64,000 nt of DNA from contig CAVRBW010000026.1 in the NCBI GenBank assembly GCA_963719325.1, positions 1-64,000 of the forward strand. Reading direction: 5' to 3'. The DNA is from DATBLE01 sp963719325. Its GTDB lineage: Bacteria; Actinomycetota; Thermoleophilia; Gaiellales; Gaiellaceae. The position numbers were made by a program, and so were the translations under genes. Shown here one piece after another: positions 37,823 through 47,005 of this stretch (its first letter is position 1; every line of letters starts with the position of its first letter). Under the pieces are notes generated by a model, which was given only the letters and a program-made list of their open reading frames with translations, was not told the origin of the DNA and ran no database searches.

Positions 37823-40543
37823 GTGGATGCAGGACAAATTGCCGAGCTTCGCCGCTGGGGAGAGCGGCTCGCACAAGACGAATCCCACCCCGAGCTCCGA
37901 CCTGCCGGCCGGGCCATTCTCCTCCTGGTCGAGGAGGTCGAGCGCCTGCGCTCCCCTTCGGAGCCGCCCGAACAGCCTCCCGAGGCCGACGTCGACGACG
38001 AACCCGCCGAGCTCGAGCCGCCTGGGCGGCAACGGCGCCTGAGTCGTGGCTTCTTCCGCCTTTCGGTCGCCGTCGCCCTCCTGGCCGCACTCGTGTTCGC
38101 CGCGTTCGCGGTCGGCGCGCGCCTGACCGCCCCGACTCTGGACGTCGAAGGACCGGCGCAGGGGGCAGGCATCGGACCGGCGAGCCTGCCGGCCCTTCGG
38201 TTCTCGGTCGGCGGCAGCCCGGGCGTGCTCGACCGCGTGCGCTGGCGACTGGACGGAGTCGACGTCACCGCTCGCGCATATAGATCCAAAGGCCGCCTCG
38301 TCCTGGACGGCGACGCGCTGCCGGACGGCCGGCATCTGCTCGAGGCGAGCGCGCCCGGCGGCTTCCCCGGCTCCCGGACGACCAAGCAGTGGCGATTCAC
38401 CGTCGATACGACCGGGCCGACGATCCGGCTCGACCCGCCGGGGGTGCTGATTCCGTCCGGGAAGCCGATCCGTGTCGCCGGGAAGCTCGAGCCTGGCGCC
38501 TCGCTGACGAGGAACGGCCGCCCGGTGCTCGTCAAGCAAGGCCGGTTCGAGCTCTCCTGGAACGAAAGACCGAGGGGACCCGTGACCCTGGTCGCCACCG
38601 ACCCGCTCCGGAATGCGGCCACGAGGCGGATCTGGATCTCGATCCAGCCCCGCCGGCCGCCCCACCCGGTTCGCGCAGTCCACGTGACGTTCGACGGCTG
38701 GGCGGACGCGACGCTTCGGAAAGGCGTGCTGGCCCTGATCGACCGAGGGAGGATCAACGCGGTCGAGCTCGACCTGAAAGACGAGTCGGGCACGGTCGGC
38801 TGGCGAGCGAACGTGCCGCTCGCCCGGCGCATCGGTGCGGTGCACCCGATCGTCGACCTCCCGGGTGCGGTTCGGTTCCTGCACCAGAAGGGCATCCGCG
38901 TGATCGGCCGCCTCGTCTGCTTCCGCGATCCGATCCTCGCCCAGGCGGCATGGAAAGCGGGGCACCGCGACGAGGTGATCCAGACCCCCGACGGACAGCT
39001 CTACGGGGGCTACGGCGGATTCACCAACTTCGCCGACCCGGTCGTTCGCCGCTACCAGATCGACGTCGCCGTGGCGGCCGCGAAGGCGGGGGTCGACGAG
39101 ATCCTCTACGACTACGTCCGCCGCCCGGACGGCCCGCCCTCGGCGATGAGTTTCCCGGGCCTGAAGGGGAGCCCCGAGCGCTCGATTGCCACCTTCCTTC
39201 GCCAGACCCACGCCGCGCTGAAGCCGTACCGCGTCTTCCTCGGCGCCTCGGTGTTCGGCGTCTCCGCCACGCGGCCGAAGGAGGTCGCCCAGGACGTGCC
39301 GGCGATGGCGGAGCACGTCGACTACATCGCGCCGATGGTCTATCCCTCGCACTGGGCCGCCGGCGAGTACGGCGTGCCGAGCCCGAACTCGGAGCCCTAC
39401 GAGATCGTGCGCCGCTCGCTGGGTGACTTCGAGAAGGACGTCCGAGGCACCGGGGCGCGGATCGTGCCCTGGCTCCAGGACTTCTCCCTCGGAGTCGAGT
39501 ACGGCCCGGCCCAGGTTCGAGCGGAGATCGAAGGGGCCCACGACGCCGGCATGGACGAGTACCTGCTGTGGGATCCGGCGGTGACGTATACGACTGCCGC
39601 GCTCTCGACCGATGCCCGAGCCGCCGTCTTCAAGAAGCAGCAGAGCGCAGCCGAGCTGGCGAAGAACCTGAAGCCCGACGAGCTCGGCGTGGTGCCGGTG
39701 CTGATGCACCACCAGATCCGCACCGGGGGTGGGATCTACGACCTGAGCGCGACGCAGTTCCGCTCCGAGCTGTTCCGGCTCTGGCGAGACGGCTTCTACC
39801 CGGTGCGCGCGGTCGACCTCGTCTCCGGCAAGCTGAGCGTCCCGAAGGGGAAGTCGCCCGTCGTGCTCACGTTCGACGACGCGGACAACAACCAGGTCGC
39901 CTTCCTCCCGGATGGAAGGCTCGACCCGGAGAGCGGGTTGGGGGTGCTGGAGTCGTTCGCTGCGGCACACGACGATTTCCCGGCGACGGCGACCTTCTTC
40001 GTCCCGAGGAACGCGTTCGAGGGCAACGGCCGCTCGCAGGCCGCAACGCTCCGCTGGCTCGTCGAGCACGGATACGAGCTGGGCAACCACACGAAGGACC
40101 ACCGCCCCCTGAACACCCTCGGCCCGGTGCAGGTCCAGCGACAGCTCGTGCTCGGCAACCGCGTCCTCTCGACCCTGCTCCCCGGTTTCCGTCCGGAGAC
40201 GATGGCGCTGCCCGACGGGGCGCTACCGCACCCGAGCGCGCTGGCGACGACCGGGGCCTGGGACGGTCAGTCTTACCGCTTTGCCGGGGTGTTCCTGGCC
40301 GGTGCGGAGCCGGCCCCATCGCCCTTCTCGACGAAGTGGGATGGTGCTGCGATCCCGCGCATCCGCACGAATCCGAGCTGGGACGGCTCGCGCGACTTCA
40401 CCGCCGGGATGTGGCTCGACGAGCTGGAACGGGATCCGCTGCTGCGCTACGTCTCCGACGGGAACCCGGAGACGATTGCCTTTCCGCAGGAAAAGGCAGA
40501 CCAGCTCGCGCCGCAGTACCGCGAGCGCGCGAAACCGTACTAG
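37823..40543 (+). CDS. Membrane-anchored glycoside-hydrolase-like (DUF4015)/polysaccharide deacetylase fusion
   Basis: 906 aa. A cytoplasmic N-terminus of about 75 residues precedes one membrane span (VAVALLAALVFAAFAVGA). Ig/bacterial-surface-like strands follow (residues 100-280). A TIM-barrel DUF4015-type putative glycosidase then runs from VHVTFDGWADATLRKGV, with NAVELDLKDESG and DYIAPMVYPSHW. After about residue 610 comes a NodB deacetylase domain: VVLTFDDAD (metal Asp), ELGNHTKDH (metal His pair) and a late ALPDGALPHP. This reverses the domain order of PgaB. Likely acts on a cell-wall or extracellular polysaccharide outside the membrane. Confidence 0.85.
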   Translation: MDAGQIAELRRWGERLAQDESHPELRPAGRAILLLVEEVERLRSPSEPPEQPPEADVDDEPAELEPPGRQRRLSRGFFRLSVAVALLAALVFAAFAVGARLTAPTLDVEGPAQGAGIGPASLPALRFSVGGSPGVLDRVRWRLDGVDVTARAYRSKGRLVLDGDALPDGRHLLEASAPGGFPGSRTTKQWRFTVDTTGPTIRLDPPGVLIPSGKPIRVAGKLEPGASLTRNGRPVLVKQGRFELSWNERPRGPVTLVATDPLRNAATRRIWISIQPRRPPHPVRAVHVTFDGWADATLRKGVLALIDRGRINAVELDLKDESGTVGWRANVPLARRIGAVHPIVDLPGAVRFLHQKGIRVIGRLVCFRDPILAQAAWKAGHRDEVIQTPDGQLYGGYGGFTNFADPVVRRYQIDVAVAAAKAGVDEILYDYVRRPDGPPSAMSFPGLKGSPERSIATFLRQTHAALKPYRVFLGASVFGVSATRPKEVAQDVPAMAEHVDYIAPMVYPSHWAAGEYGVPSPNSEPYEIVRRSLGDFEKDVRGTGARIVPWLQDFSLGVEYGPAQVRAEIEGAHDAGMDEYLLWDPAVTYTTAALSTDARAAVFKKQQSAAELAKNLKPDELGVVPVLMHHQIRTGGGIYDLSATQFRSELFRLWRDGFYPVRAVDLVSGKLSVPKGKSPVVLTFDDADNNQVAFLPDGRLDPESGLGVLESFAAAHDDFPATATFFVPRNAFEGNGRSQAATLRWLVEHGYELGNHTKDHRPLNTLGPVQVQRQLVLGNRVLSTLLPGFRPETMALPDGALPHPSALATTGAWDGQSYRFAGVFLAGAEPAPSPFSTKWDGAAIPRIRTNPSWDGSRDFTAGMWLDELERDPLLRYVSDGNPETIAFPQEKADQLAPQYRERAKPY

Positions 40544-40549
40544 GAGGGG

Positions 40550-41902
40550 CTATCCACGAGCCGCGGCCGCCGCTTCGGCCGCACCGAGGGCGCGCTCGTC
40601 GTACAGATGGCACTCGACCTGCACGCGTCCGGCCGGAACGAGGCGTGGCTCGACCGGCTCGTTCCACTCGATCTCGAGCTGGTCCTCGCCTGCGTGCAGC
40701 CGCCGCACGCCTTTCCAGAACGGCTCCGCCGGATCCTCCGCGCGAAGGCGCTCGAGGATCGACAGCAGCTCCTGGCTGTGAGCCGGGTTGCGCGCGTGCA
40801 GCCGCACCCGCGTCGCCGAGGCGTCGAGAACCCCGAGATCGCCGACCGCGGCGCGTTCGGCCTCGTACTCCTGCGCGGACATCCGCGCCCACCGAGCCTC
40901 GAGGAGGTCTCTCAGGTCGCGCGTCTCCCAGCCGCAGACCTCGAACGCCCGCGGGCAGCGCGGGTGAAAGGAGCAGCCGAGCGGCGGCCGAGCCGCGTCG
41001 GGGACCTCGCCGCGGGGGAGGTCGCGCGGGATCGTCCGCCGTGGATCGGGCTCCGGGATCGCACGCAGCAGCGCCTTCGTGTACGGGTGCTTCGGATCCT
41101 CGTAGATCGCCTCCGATGGGCCGATCTCGACGATACGGCCGAGGTACAGGATCGCGATCCGGTCACAGAAGAACTTCGCCGTGGCGAGATCGTGCGTGAT
41201 GTAGAGGTAGGTGAGGTCGAAGTCCCGCTTGAGGGCCAGCATCAGCTCGAGGATCTTGGCCCGGACGCTCATGTCCAGCATCGAGACGGGCTCGTCGGCA
41301 ACGAGCAGCACCGGGTTGAGGATGATCGCCCGCGCGATCACGGCGCGCTGCTTCTGACCCCCGGACAGGTCGGAGGGGTACTTGTCCAGAAACTGCTCCG
41401 CGGGAGCGAGGCCGACGCGCTCGAGCACCTCGGCGACGCGACGCCGAATCCGGTCGCGCTCGGACACGATCCCGTGAATCTTGAGCGGATGCCCGACCGA
41501 CTGCTCGACGGTCATCGCCGGGTTCAGCGAGGCGTGTGGGTCCTGGAAGACGATCTGCATCCGCCTGCGGTGTTCGCGCAGCTCCCGCTCGCCCAGCTTC
41601 GTGATGTCCCGACCCTCGAACAGAACACTTCCAGAGGTCGCCTTGACGAGGCCGAGCAGGGTGCGGCCGAGGGTGGTCTTCCCGCTGCCCGATTCGCCCA
41701 CCAACCCGAGCACTTCGCCCTTGTGCAGATCGAACGAGACGTCGTTCACAGCCTTGACGGACCCCGCTTCGTGCCCGATCAGCCGGGCCCCGAAGCTCCC
41801 TCGAAGCGAGTAGTAGGTCTTCAGGCCGCGGACGGAGACGAGGGGCTCGCCGCCGGCCTCCTCGGCCCTCACAGGCGCCACCGCCTCGAGCTCAGGCCTC
41901 AT
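40550..41902 (-). CDS. Oligopeptide-type ABC transporter ATP-binding protein (OppF/DppF-like), C-terminally extended
   Basis: 450 aa. Walker A GESGSGKTTLG, Q-loop IVFQDPHASL, signature DLSGGQKQR, Walker B VLLVADEP and the switch His in YITHD are all present, followed by the oligopeptide-transporter C-domain with the Cys pattern GCSFHPRCPRAFEVC (likely Fe-S). After about residue 340 it carries an extra 100 residues not usual in OppF, ending in a beta-rich segment. Last gene of the importer operon; it overlaps the previous gene by 11 nt. Confidence 0.9.
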   Translation of the reverse strand: MRPELEAVAPVRAEEAGGEPLVSVRGLKTYYSLRGSFGARLIGHEAGSVKAVNDVSFDLHKGEVLGLVGESGSGKTTLGRTLLGLVKATSGSVLFEGRDITKLGERELREHRRRMQIVFQDPHASLNPAMTVEQSVGHPLKIHGIVSERDRIRRRVAEVLERVGLAPAEQFLDKYPSDLSGGQKQRAVIARAIILNPVLLVADEPVSMLDMSVRAKILELMLALKRDFDLTYLYITHDLATAKFFCDRIAILYLGRIVEIGPSEAIYEDPKHPYTKALLRAIPEPDPRRTIPRDLPRGEVPDAARPPLGCSFHPRCPRAFEVCGWETRDLRDLLEARWARMSAQEYEAERAAVGDLGVLDASATRVRLHARNPAHSQELLSILERLRAEDPAEPFWKGVRRLHAGEDQLEIEWNEPVEPRLVPAGRVQVECHLYDERALGAAEAAAAARG

Positions 41903-42920
41903 CGGCGACCGCGATCCTCTGGTGCTCGAGCGGCGCGTCGTCCCCGGGCGGGATCTCCCGCTCGGGCCCGTGCAGCCAGCACTCGACGCTGCGCCCCCCG
42001 TCCGGATGCACGGTAATCGGCTGCTTCCACGCGCAGACGCGTAACGCGTTCGGGCAACGCGGATGAAAGTGGCACCCGGTCGGAGGGTCGATCAGGTTCG
42101 GCGGCGCACCCGGGATCGAGTGCAGCTCCGTCGTCTCGAGCGAGATGGTCGACCGGAGCAGCTCGCGCGTGTATGGGTGCGCAGGCTCGGCAAAGACGTC
42201 GCGTGCGCGTCCCTCCTCGACGATCTTGCCCGCGTACATGACCGCAACCCGATCGCAGGCCTCGGCGATGATCCCGAGGTTGTGCGTGATCAGGAGCAGC
42301 GCAGTCCCGAAGTTGCGCTTCAGGTCGGCCAGGATCGCCAGAATCTGCGCCTCCACGATCACGTCCAGTGAGGTCGTCGGCTCGTCGGCGACGAGCAGCT
42401 TCGGCCGCAGGACGAGCGCGAGGGCGATCATGATCCGCTGCCGCATCCCGCCCGAGAACTCGTGCGGGTACTGGCGGAAGCGCGTCGGCGGGATGCCCAT
42501 CTTGCCGAGCGTCTCGAGCGAGCGCCTGCGAATCGCCCGCTTGTCGAGCGCCGGCTCGTGCCGCTCGAGCGCCTCGCGGAAATGATCCTCGATCCGCAGG
42601 AGCGGGTTGAGCCGGGTCATCGGCTCCTGGAAGATGAGACCGAGGTCCGGGCCACGCAGACTGGCCAGCTCTTTCCGTGAGCTCCCGACGAGGTTCCGCC
42701 CCCCGTACAGAACCTGTCCGTCGGAGACCGCGCCCTCGGGGAGCAGGCCGAGGATGCCGCGGCCGAGCGTCGACTTGCCGCAGCCGGACTCGCCGACGAG
42801 CCCGAGCACCTCGCCGGCGCCGATGTCGAGCGAGACACGGTCGACCGCACGGACCGGGCCCCGGGCGGTGCCGTAGTAGACGCGCAGGTCGCGGACGGAC
42901 AGGACCGAGGTGTCCGTCAC
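41892..42920 (-). CDS. Oligopeptide-type ABC transporter ATP-binding protein (OppD/DppD-like)
   Basis: 342 aa. Walker A GESGCGKSTLG, Q-loop LIFQEPMTRLNP, signature FSGGMRQRIMIA, Walker B KLLVADEPTTSLD and LLITHNLG are complete, with a C-terminal CHFHPRCPNALRVC Cys motif. GTG 42920 overlaps the permease stop by 4 nt and gives the usual N-terminus. Pairs with the OppF-like ATPase to energise the two permeases. Confidence 0.92.
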   Translation of the reverse strand: MTDTSVLSVRDLRVYYGTARGPVRAVDRVSLDIGAGEVLGLVGESGCGKSTLGRGILGLLPEGAVSDGQVLYGGRNLVGSSRKELASLRGPDLGLIFQEPMTRLNPLLRIEDHFREALERHEPALDKRAIRRRSLETLGKMGIPPTRFRQYPHEFSGGMRQRIMIALALVLRPKLLVADEPTTSLDVIVEAQILAILADLKRNFGTALLLITHNLGIIAEACDRVAVMYAGKIVEEGRARDVFAEPAHPYTRELLRSTISLETTELHSIPGAPPNLIDPPTGCHFHPRCPNALRVCAWKQPITVHPDGGRSVECWLHGPEREIPPGDDAPLEHQRIAVADEA

Positions 42921-43900
42921 AGGTCGACCTCGGCTTCGACCAGGGTGGGCGCCTCTTCGAGCGAGACCTTCTCGATGCGGCGCTTGCGCAAGACCGGGTT
43001 GACGGTCTCGTTCAGCCCCTCGCCGAGCAGGGTCAGGCCGGTGACGAGCAGGACGATCGCCAGCCCCGGGAAGAGGCCCGTCCACCAGATCCCGGAGCTC
43101 GCATCCGAGACCGCGCGCTGGATGTCGTACCCCCACTCCGCGGCTTCCGTCGGCTGGATCCCGTACCCGAGGAACCCGAGGCCGGCGAGCGTGAGGATCG
43201 CGTCCGCCGCGTTGAGCGTCGCGATCACCGGCACGTTCTGGACGACGTTGAAGAAGACGTACCGCCGCATGATCGTGAACGGCTTCGCGCCCAGCGCGCG
43301 AGCGGCCTCGACGAACGGCTCCTCCCGCACGCTGATCACGTGGTTGCGGACGACGCGGAAGTACTGGGGTATGTAGACGACGGTGATCGCGATCGCAGCT
43401 GTGAACACCCCCAGGCTCACGCTGCTGCCGATCAGGAAGGCGATCACGATCGCGAGCAGCAAGGGCGGGAAGGCGAAGAGCGCGTCCATGAGCAGGACGA
43501 GCAGCCGGTCGAGCGGCCCCGAGAAGTAGCCGGAGATCAGCCCGAGCGGAACGCCGACCGCCAACCCGAAGACGAGCGCGAGCGCAACCACTTCGAGCTC
43601 GGTCTGCGCGCCCCAGACCACGCGCGAGAGGACATCGGTGGACTGGACGGTCGTGCCCATCAGGTGGTCGGACGAGGGGCCGGCGAGCTGGGCGAAGCGC
43701 CGTCCGTGCTCGCGATACTGGTCGAACCTGTAGGGAGCGATCAGCGGCGCGAAGATCGCGAGCACCGCGAAGAAGAGCGTGGACCCGACGCCGATCCAGA
43801 GCATCGCCCGCGCGAGACCGCGGGCCTCCGAGATCGGCAGGAGCGCCCTGCGCAGGCCGGGAAGGCGCGCAGTGCGCGGCGCCTGCGTCACCGCAGCCAT
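42917..43900 (-). CDS. Oligopeptide-type ABC transporter permease (OppC/DppC-like)
   Basis: 327 aa with an N-terminal OppC_N span and about six spans overall. The EAA-type cytoplasmic loop FVEAARALGAKPFTIMRRYVFFNVV contacts the ATPase. The C-terminal part is extended by about 30 hydrophilic residues. ATG at 43900 overlaps the OppB-like stop by 1 nt. Confidence 0.92.
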   Translation of the reverse strand: MAAVTQAPRTARLPGLRRALLPISEARGLARAMLWIGVGSTLFFAVLAIFAPLIAPYRFDQYREHGRRFAQLAGPSSDHLMGTTVQSTDVLSRVVWGAQTELEVVALALVFGLAVGVPLGLISGYFSGPLDRLLVLLMDALFAFPPLLLAIVIAFLIGSSVSLGVFTAAIAITVVYIPQYFRVVRNHVISVREEPFVEAARALGAKPFTIMRRYVFFNVVQNVPVIATLNAADAILTLAGLGFLGYGIQPTEAAEWGYDIQRAVSDASSGIWWTGLFPGLAIVLLVTGLTLLGEGLNETVNPVLRKRRIEKVSLEEAPTLVEAEVDL

Positions 43901-44928
43901 CAGTACCGGATCCTCGGGTCGATGAATGCGTTCACGAAGTCGATGACCACGCTGACGACGACGACGACCAGGGCGAAGACCACGATGATGCCCTGCACGG
44001 CGGCGTAGTCGCGATTCTGGAGGTAGAAGATCAGCTCGTGGCCGAGCCCTGGCCAGTTGAAGGTCGTCTCGGTGAGCACGGCACCCGAGAGCAGGAGCGC
44101 CATCTGCAGTCCGACAACGGTGATCACGGGTACAAGGGCGTTACGGAAGGCGTGGCGGTAGACGACCGCCCGCTCCGGGATGCCCCGCGCGCGGGCGGCC
44201 TCGATGTAGTCGTCCTTCAGCGTTCTGATCACGTTCACCCGGACCAGCCGGATGAAGATGCCGCCGATCACCAGGCCGAGCGTGGTCGCGGGCAGGATCA
44301 GGTGCTTGAAGATGTCCCAGAAGGCGCTCCAGTCGCCGTCGATCAGGGCATCGAGGAGATAGATGTTCGTGTGCGTCTGAAGCGTCGCCTGCGTGATCGG
44401 GCTGGCCTGGTCGGAGGTCGGCAGCACGCCGAGGAACGATCCGAAGAACAGCTGCGCCAGGAAGCCGAGGAAGAAGACCGGCATCGCGTAGATGACGATC
44501 CCGAACAGGCGGCCGCCGACGTCGATGGCGGTGTCCCGGAACCGGCCGGCGATCAGCCCGATCGAAACCCCCACGAACACGGCGACGAACATCGCCGCGA
44601 CCGTCAGCTCGAGGGTGGCTGCGCCGTTCTCCGCGATGATGTCCCGAACCGGCCGGCGGTCCGTGATCGTCGTGCCGAAGTTGCCGCGGAGGATGTCCCA
44701 CAGGTAGTTGCCGTACTGCTCGTACAGCGGCTTGTCGAAGCCGAGCTGCTTCGTGATGTCCTCGACCACCGACGGCGGCACCTTCCCCCCGAGCGCCGCC
44801 GAGATCGGGTTGCCCGGCGCGACCCGCATGAGCAGGAAGACGAGCGTCAGGAGGATGAGCACCATCGGCAGGACGAGCGCGAGGCGCGTCAGCAGATAGG
44901 ACTTGAGGGATGTCCCCTGGCCGGCCAT
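43900..44928 (-). CDS. Oligopeptide-type ABC transporter permease (OppB/DppB-like)
   Basis: 342 aa with six spans. It starts LLTRLALVLPMVLILLTLVFLL, the OppB-type first span, and has the EAA loop YIEAARARGIPERAVVYRHAFRNAL. ATG 44928 lies downstream of a large hairpin that separates it from the binding-protein gene. Its own ribosome site is weak and close to the foot of that hairpin, so expression is probably lower than that of the binding protein. Confidence 0.92.
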   Translation of the reverse strand: MAGQGTSLKSYLLTRLALVLPMVLILLTLVFLLMRVAPGNPISAALGGKVPPSVVEDITKQLGFDKPLYEQYGNYLWDILRGNFGTTITDRRPVRDIIAENGAATLELTVAAMFVAVFVGVSIGLIAGRFRDTAIDVGGRLFGIVIYAMPVFFLGFLAQLFFGSFLGVLPTSDQASPITQATLQTHTNIYLLDALIDGDWSAFWDIFKHLILPATTLGLVIGGIFIRLVRVNVIRTLKDDYIEAARARGIPERAVVYRHAFRNALVPVITVVGLQMALLLSGAVLTETTFNWPGLGHELIFYLQNRDYAAVQGIIVVFALVVVVVSVVIDFVNAFIDPRIRY

Positions 44929-44934
44929 CAGAAC

Positions 44935-44979
44935 GGGAGCGCCCGGGCGCGCGCAGCGCGCGCCCGGGCATCCGCTCCC
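44935..44979 (-). promoter_or_regulatory. Large intercistronic hairpin between binding-protein and permease genes
   Basis: A perfect inverted repeat of GCCCGGGCGCGCGC (44941-44954) and its complement (44956-44969) around a single A. The outer arms GGGAGC (44935-44940) and GCTCCC (44974-44979) add six pairs. It occupies the whole space between the solute-binding-protein stop and the permease start and lacks a U-run. Such structures stabilise upstream mRNA and dampen downstream expression. Confidence 0.75.
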
Positions 44980-44980
44980 A

Positions 44981-46552
44981 CTACTTCGACAGCAGCCAGA
45001 AGCGCATGATGAAGGTCGGATCGAGCGTCGAGTCGATCCCCTTCACGTTGCCCTTGGAGACGGCGATCATCGCCCCCTGATAGTAGGGGATGATCGGGGC
45101 GTCCTTGGCGGCGATAACCTGAGCCTGCCTGACGATTCCCAGGCGGGCAGGAAGCGACTTCGTGCCCTGCTCCCGCTTCAGCAGACCGTCCATCTTCGGG
45201 TTCTTGTAGTTGTTCGAGGTGAAGTTGCTGCCCGATGCGTAGAACGGCAGCAGGTAGTTCTCGGCATCGACGTAGTCGGGAAACCAGCCGAGCTGGAACG
45301 CGCCGTACTGCTTGCCGAGTGCGTCCGAGTACTGCGCCCACTCTGCCGACTTCAGCGTCACCTTGAACAGGCCGCTCGCCTGGAGGGCCCGCTGAATCTC
45401 GGCGAACTCGTCGGCCGACGAGTCGCCGTAGTGCGTCGGCGTGTACCAGAGCTCGAGCGAGACAGGCGTCGCGACGCCGGCCTTCGTCAGCGCCGCCTTC
45501 GCCTTCGCGACGTTCGGCGACTTGCCGTATTGCTCTGCAAAGGCATCGACGTGTCCCGGCAAGCCGGCGGGGACCATCGAGTACAGCGGCGTAACCAGAC
45601 CGTGGTAGACGCGGCTCGCGATCGTCGCCCGCGGCATCAGGTACGCGATCGCCTGTCGCACGGCCGGGTTGTCGGTCGGAGCGATCTTGGTGTTCAGCAC
45701 GAGGTACCTGATCAGGGCGCCGCTTCCCTTGTGGACCTTGATCCCACTCGACTTCTGGAGCGAGAGCAGCTCCGTCGGCGTGAAGTCGCGGAACGCCATG
45801 TCGATGTCCCCGCGCTGGAGAGCGAGCTTCATCGTCGACGACTTCGAGTAGTACCGGATGATCACCTGGTCGCTCTTGGGCGCCTTGCCCCAGTAGCCGT
45901 CGAACTTCGAGAGCAGCGCCTGCTGACCGTGCTGGTACTTCGCGAGCGTGTACGGGCCGGTCCCGACCTGGCTCTCCGAGTTCGCGCGGATCTTGTCGAA
46001 CGGGTAGAGCGACTTGGGCACGATCTGAGCCGCACCCGTCGTGAGGATGCTCGGCCAGGTCGCTTGCGGCGTCTTCAGGTGGAAGGTGACGCCGTACTTT
46101 CCGTTCGCGATGATGCTCTTCATGTTGCTGAGCAGCGTGTAGATCCCCGAGGGGTCCTTGATCTTGACGACGCGGTCGAACGACCACTTCACGTCGGCGG
46201 AGGTCATCTCCTCGCCGTTGTGGAACTTGACCCCCTTGCGGAGCGTGCACGCGAACGTCTTGAGATTGCCCTTGAAGCCGCAGCTCGTCGCGAGCACGGG
46301 ATGGGGCGTCAGGCCCCCCGGCCCCGCCTCGAGCAGGTGCTGGAAGATCGAGTAGTCGAGCGTGGCCGAGCCGAAGTCGTAGTTTCCGGCCGGATCGATG
46401 TTCGTCACGCTGTCGGTCGTGCCGTCGATGAGCACCGACGCCTTCGCACGATCACTCCGTGCGTACGCGGCGGCTGCGATTCCCCCGACGACGAGGAGCC
46501 CGAGGGCGACGAGAACCGCCGTCCTCTGCCAGCCCATTTTTCTGCTCTGCAT
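44981..46552 (-). CDS. ABC transporter substrate-binding protein (SBP family 5, oligopeptide/dipeptide type)
   Basis: 523 aa. An N-terminal hydrophobic segment (VLVALGLLVVGGIAAAAYA) acts as signal or anchor; no lipobox Cys is seen. The mature SBP_bac_5 pattern includes TLRKGVKFHNGEEMTSADVKWSFDRV (family signature), VGTGPYTL, NPAVRQAIAYLM and a late WFPDYVDAENYLLPFY. It captures peptides or similar solutes outside the cell. ATG 46552 with AAGGGGA upstream was chosen over an earlier in-frame start at 46594, which would place the operator inside the gene. Confidence 0.92.
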   Translation of the reverse strand: MQSRKMGWQRTAVLVALGLLVVGGIAAAAYARSDRAKASVLIDGTTDSVTNIDPAGNYDFGSATLDYSIFQHLLEAGPGGLTPHPVLATSCGFKGNLKTFACTLRKGVKFHNGEEMTSADVKWSFDRVVKIKDPSGIYTLLSNMKSIIANGKYGVTFHLKTPQATWPSILTTGAAQIVPKSLYPFDKIRANSESQVGTGPYTLAKYQHGQQALLSKFDGYWGKAPKSDQVIIRYYSKSSTMKLALQRGDIDMAFRDFTPTELLSLQKSSGIKVHKGSGALIRYLVLNTKIAPTDNPAVRQAIAYLMPRATIASRVYHGLVTPLYSMVPAGLPGHVDAFAEQYGKSPNVAKAKAALTKAGVATPVSLELWYTPTHYGDSSADEFAEIQRALQASGLFKVTLKSAEWAQYSDALGKQYGAFQLGWFPDYVDAENYLLPFYASGSNFTSNNYKNPKMDGLLKREQGTKSLPARLGIVRQAQVIAAKDAPIIPYYQGAMIAVSKGNVKGIDSTLDPTFIMRFWLLSK

Positions 46553-46566
46553 ATGTGGTCCCCTTC

Positions 46567-46613
46567 GGTTGTTGACAACCCGCGAGTATGACACCGGCGT
46601 CTCTCTCCCTCAA
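46567..46613 (-). promoter_or_regulatory. Promoter and operator of the peptide-importer operon
   Basis: On the minus strand TTGAGG (46613 to 46608), a 17-nt spacer and CATACT (46590 to 46585) form a sigma-70-type promoter. Just downstream the palindrome GGTTGTTGACAACC (46567-46580; arms GGTTGT/ACAACC) lies between the -10 and the ribosome site, the position of a repressor operator. Confidence 0.6.
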
Positions 46614-46617
46614 CGAC

Positions 46618-46965
46618 CTAAGACGCCTGTTCGAGCGCTTTGTTGACGGATCGGGCGAGGTCCGCCGGCAGGAGATCCACCAGCGCTGCCCGCCTGCTCG
46701 GAGAGAGAGCTCGGCGCAGCGACTGCCCGAGCGCCTCCGGGTCGCAGCCACCCGCTTCGAACCGGCCGAGTCCGTCCCGGAAGCTCAGGTACGACATGTC
46801 CGCCGGGTAGACCTCGCCGGCGTAGTGGCGAACCATCGAGTCCGCCCGCTCGGCGAGCCAGCCCGCCTCGCGGCCGCACTCGGCATCCGACCAGCCTGAG
46901 CGACCGCCTCCGCAGCCCGCGAGGACCACCGCGCCGAGCAACACCGCGGTCGCGAGCCGGTTCAC
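46618..46965 (-). CDS. Putative lipoprotein of unknown function
   Basis: 115 aa from GTG 46965. The start is a lipoprotein signal: hydrophobic stretch then VVLAGCGGG, with the lipobox Cys near residue 18. The mature part is helical with two further Cys (near residues 30 and 74), probably disulfide-bonded. No recognised domain. The sigma-factor gene lies 147 nt upstream on the same strand; the peptide-importer promoter sits just downstream. Confidence 0.65.
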   Translation of the reverse strand: MNRLATAVLLGAVVLAGCGGGRSGWSDAECGREAGWLAERADSMVRHYAGEVYPADMSYLSFRDGLGRFEAGGCDPEALGQSLRRALSPSRRAALVDLLPADLARSVNKALEQAS

Positions 46966-47005
46966 CAGCCCAGGCTACCCAGGCAGAGGCCCTGAGGCAT
47001 CGCCG

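Noticed and set aside
36989..40102. 3-kb minus-strand frame reading through lutA and opposite the deacetylase fusion
   Set aside because: Only the first 690 nt (lutA) has conserved motifs; the rest is the complement of the fusion gene and has no recognisable domain.
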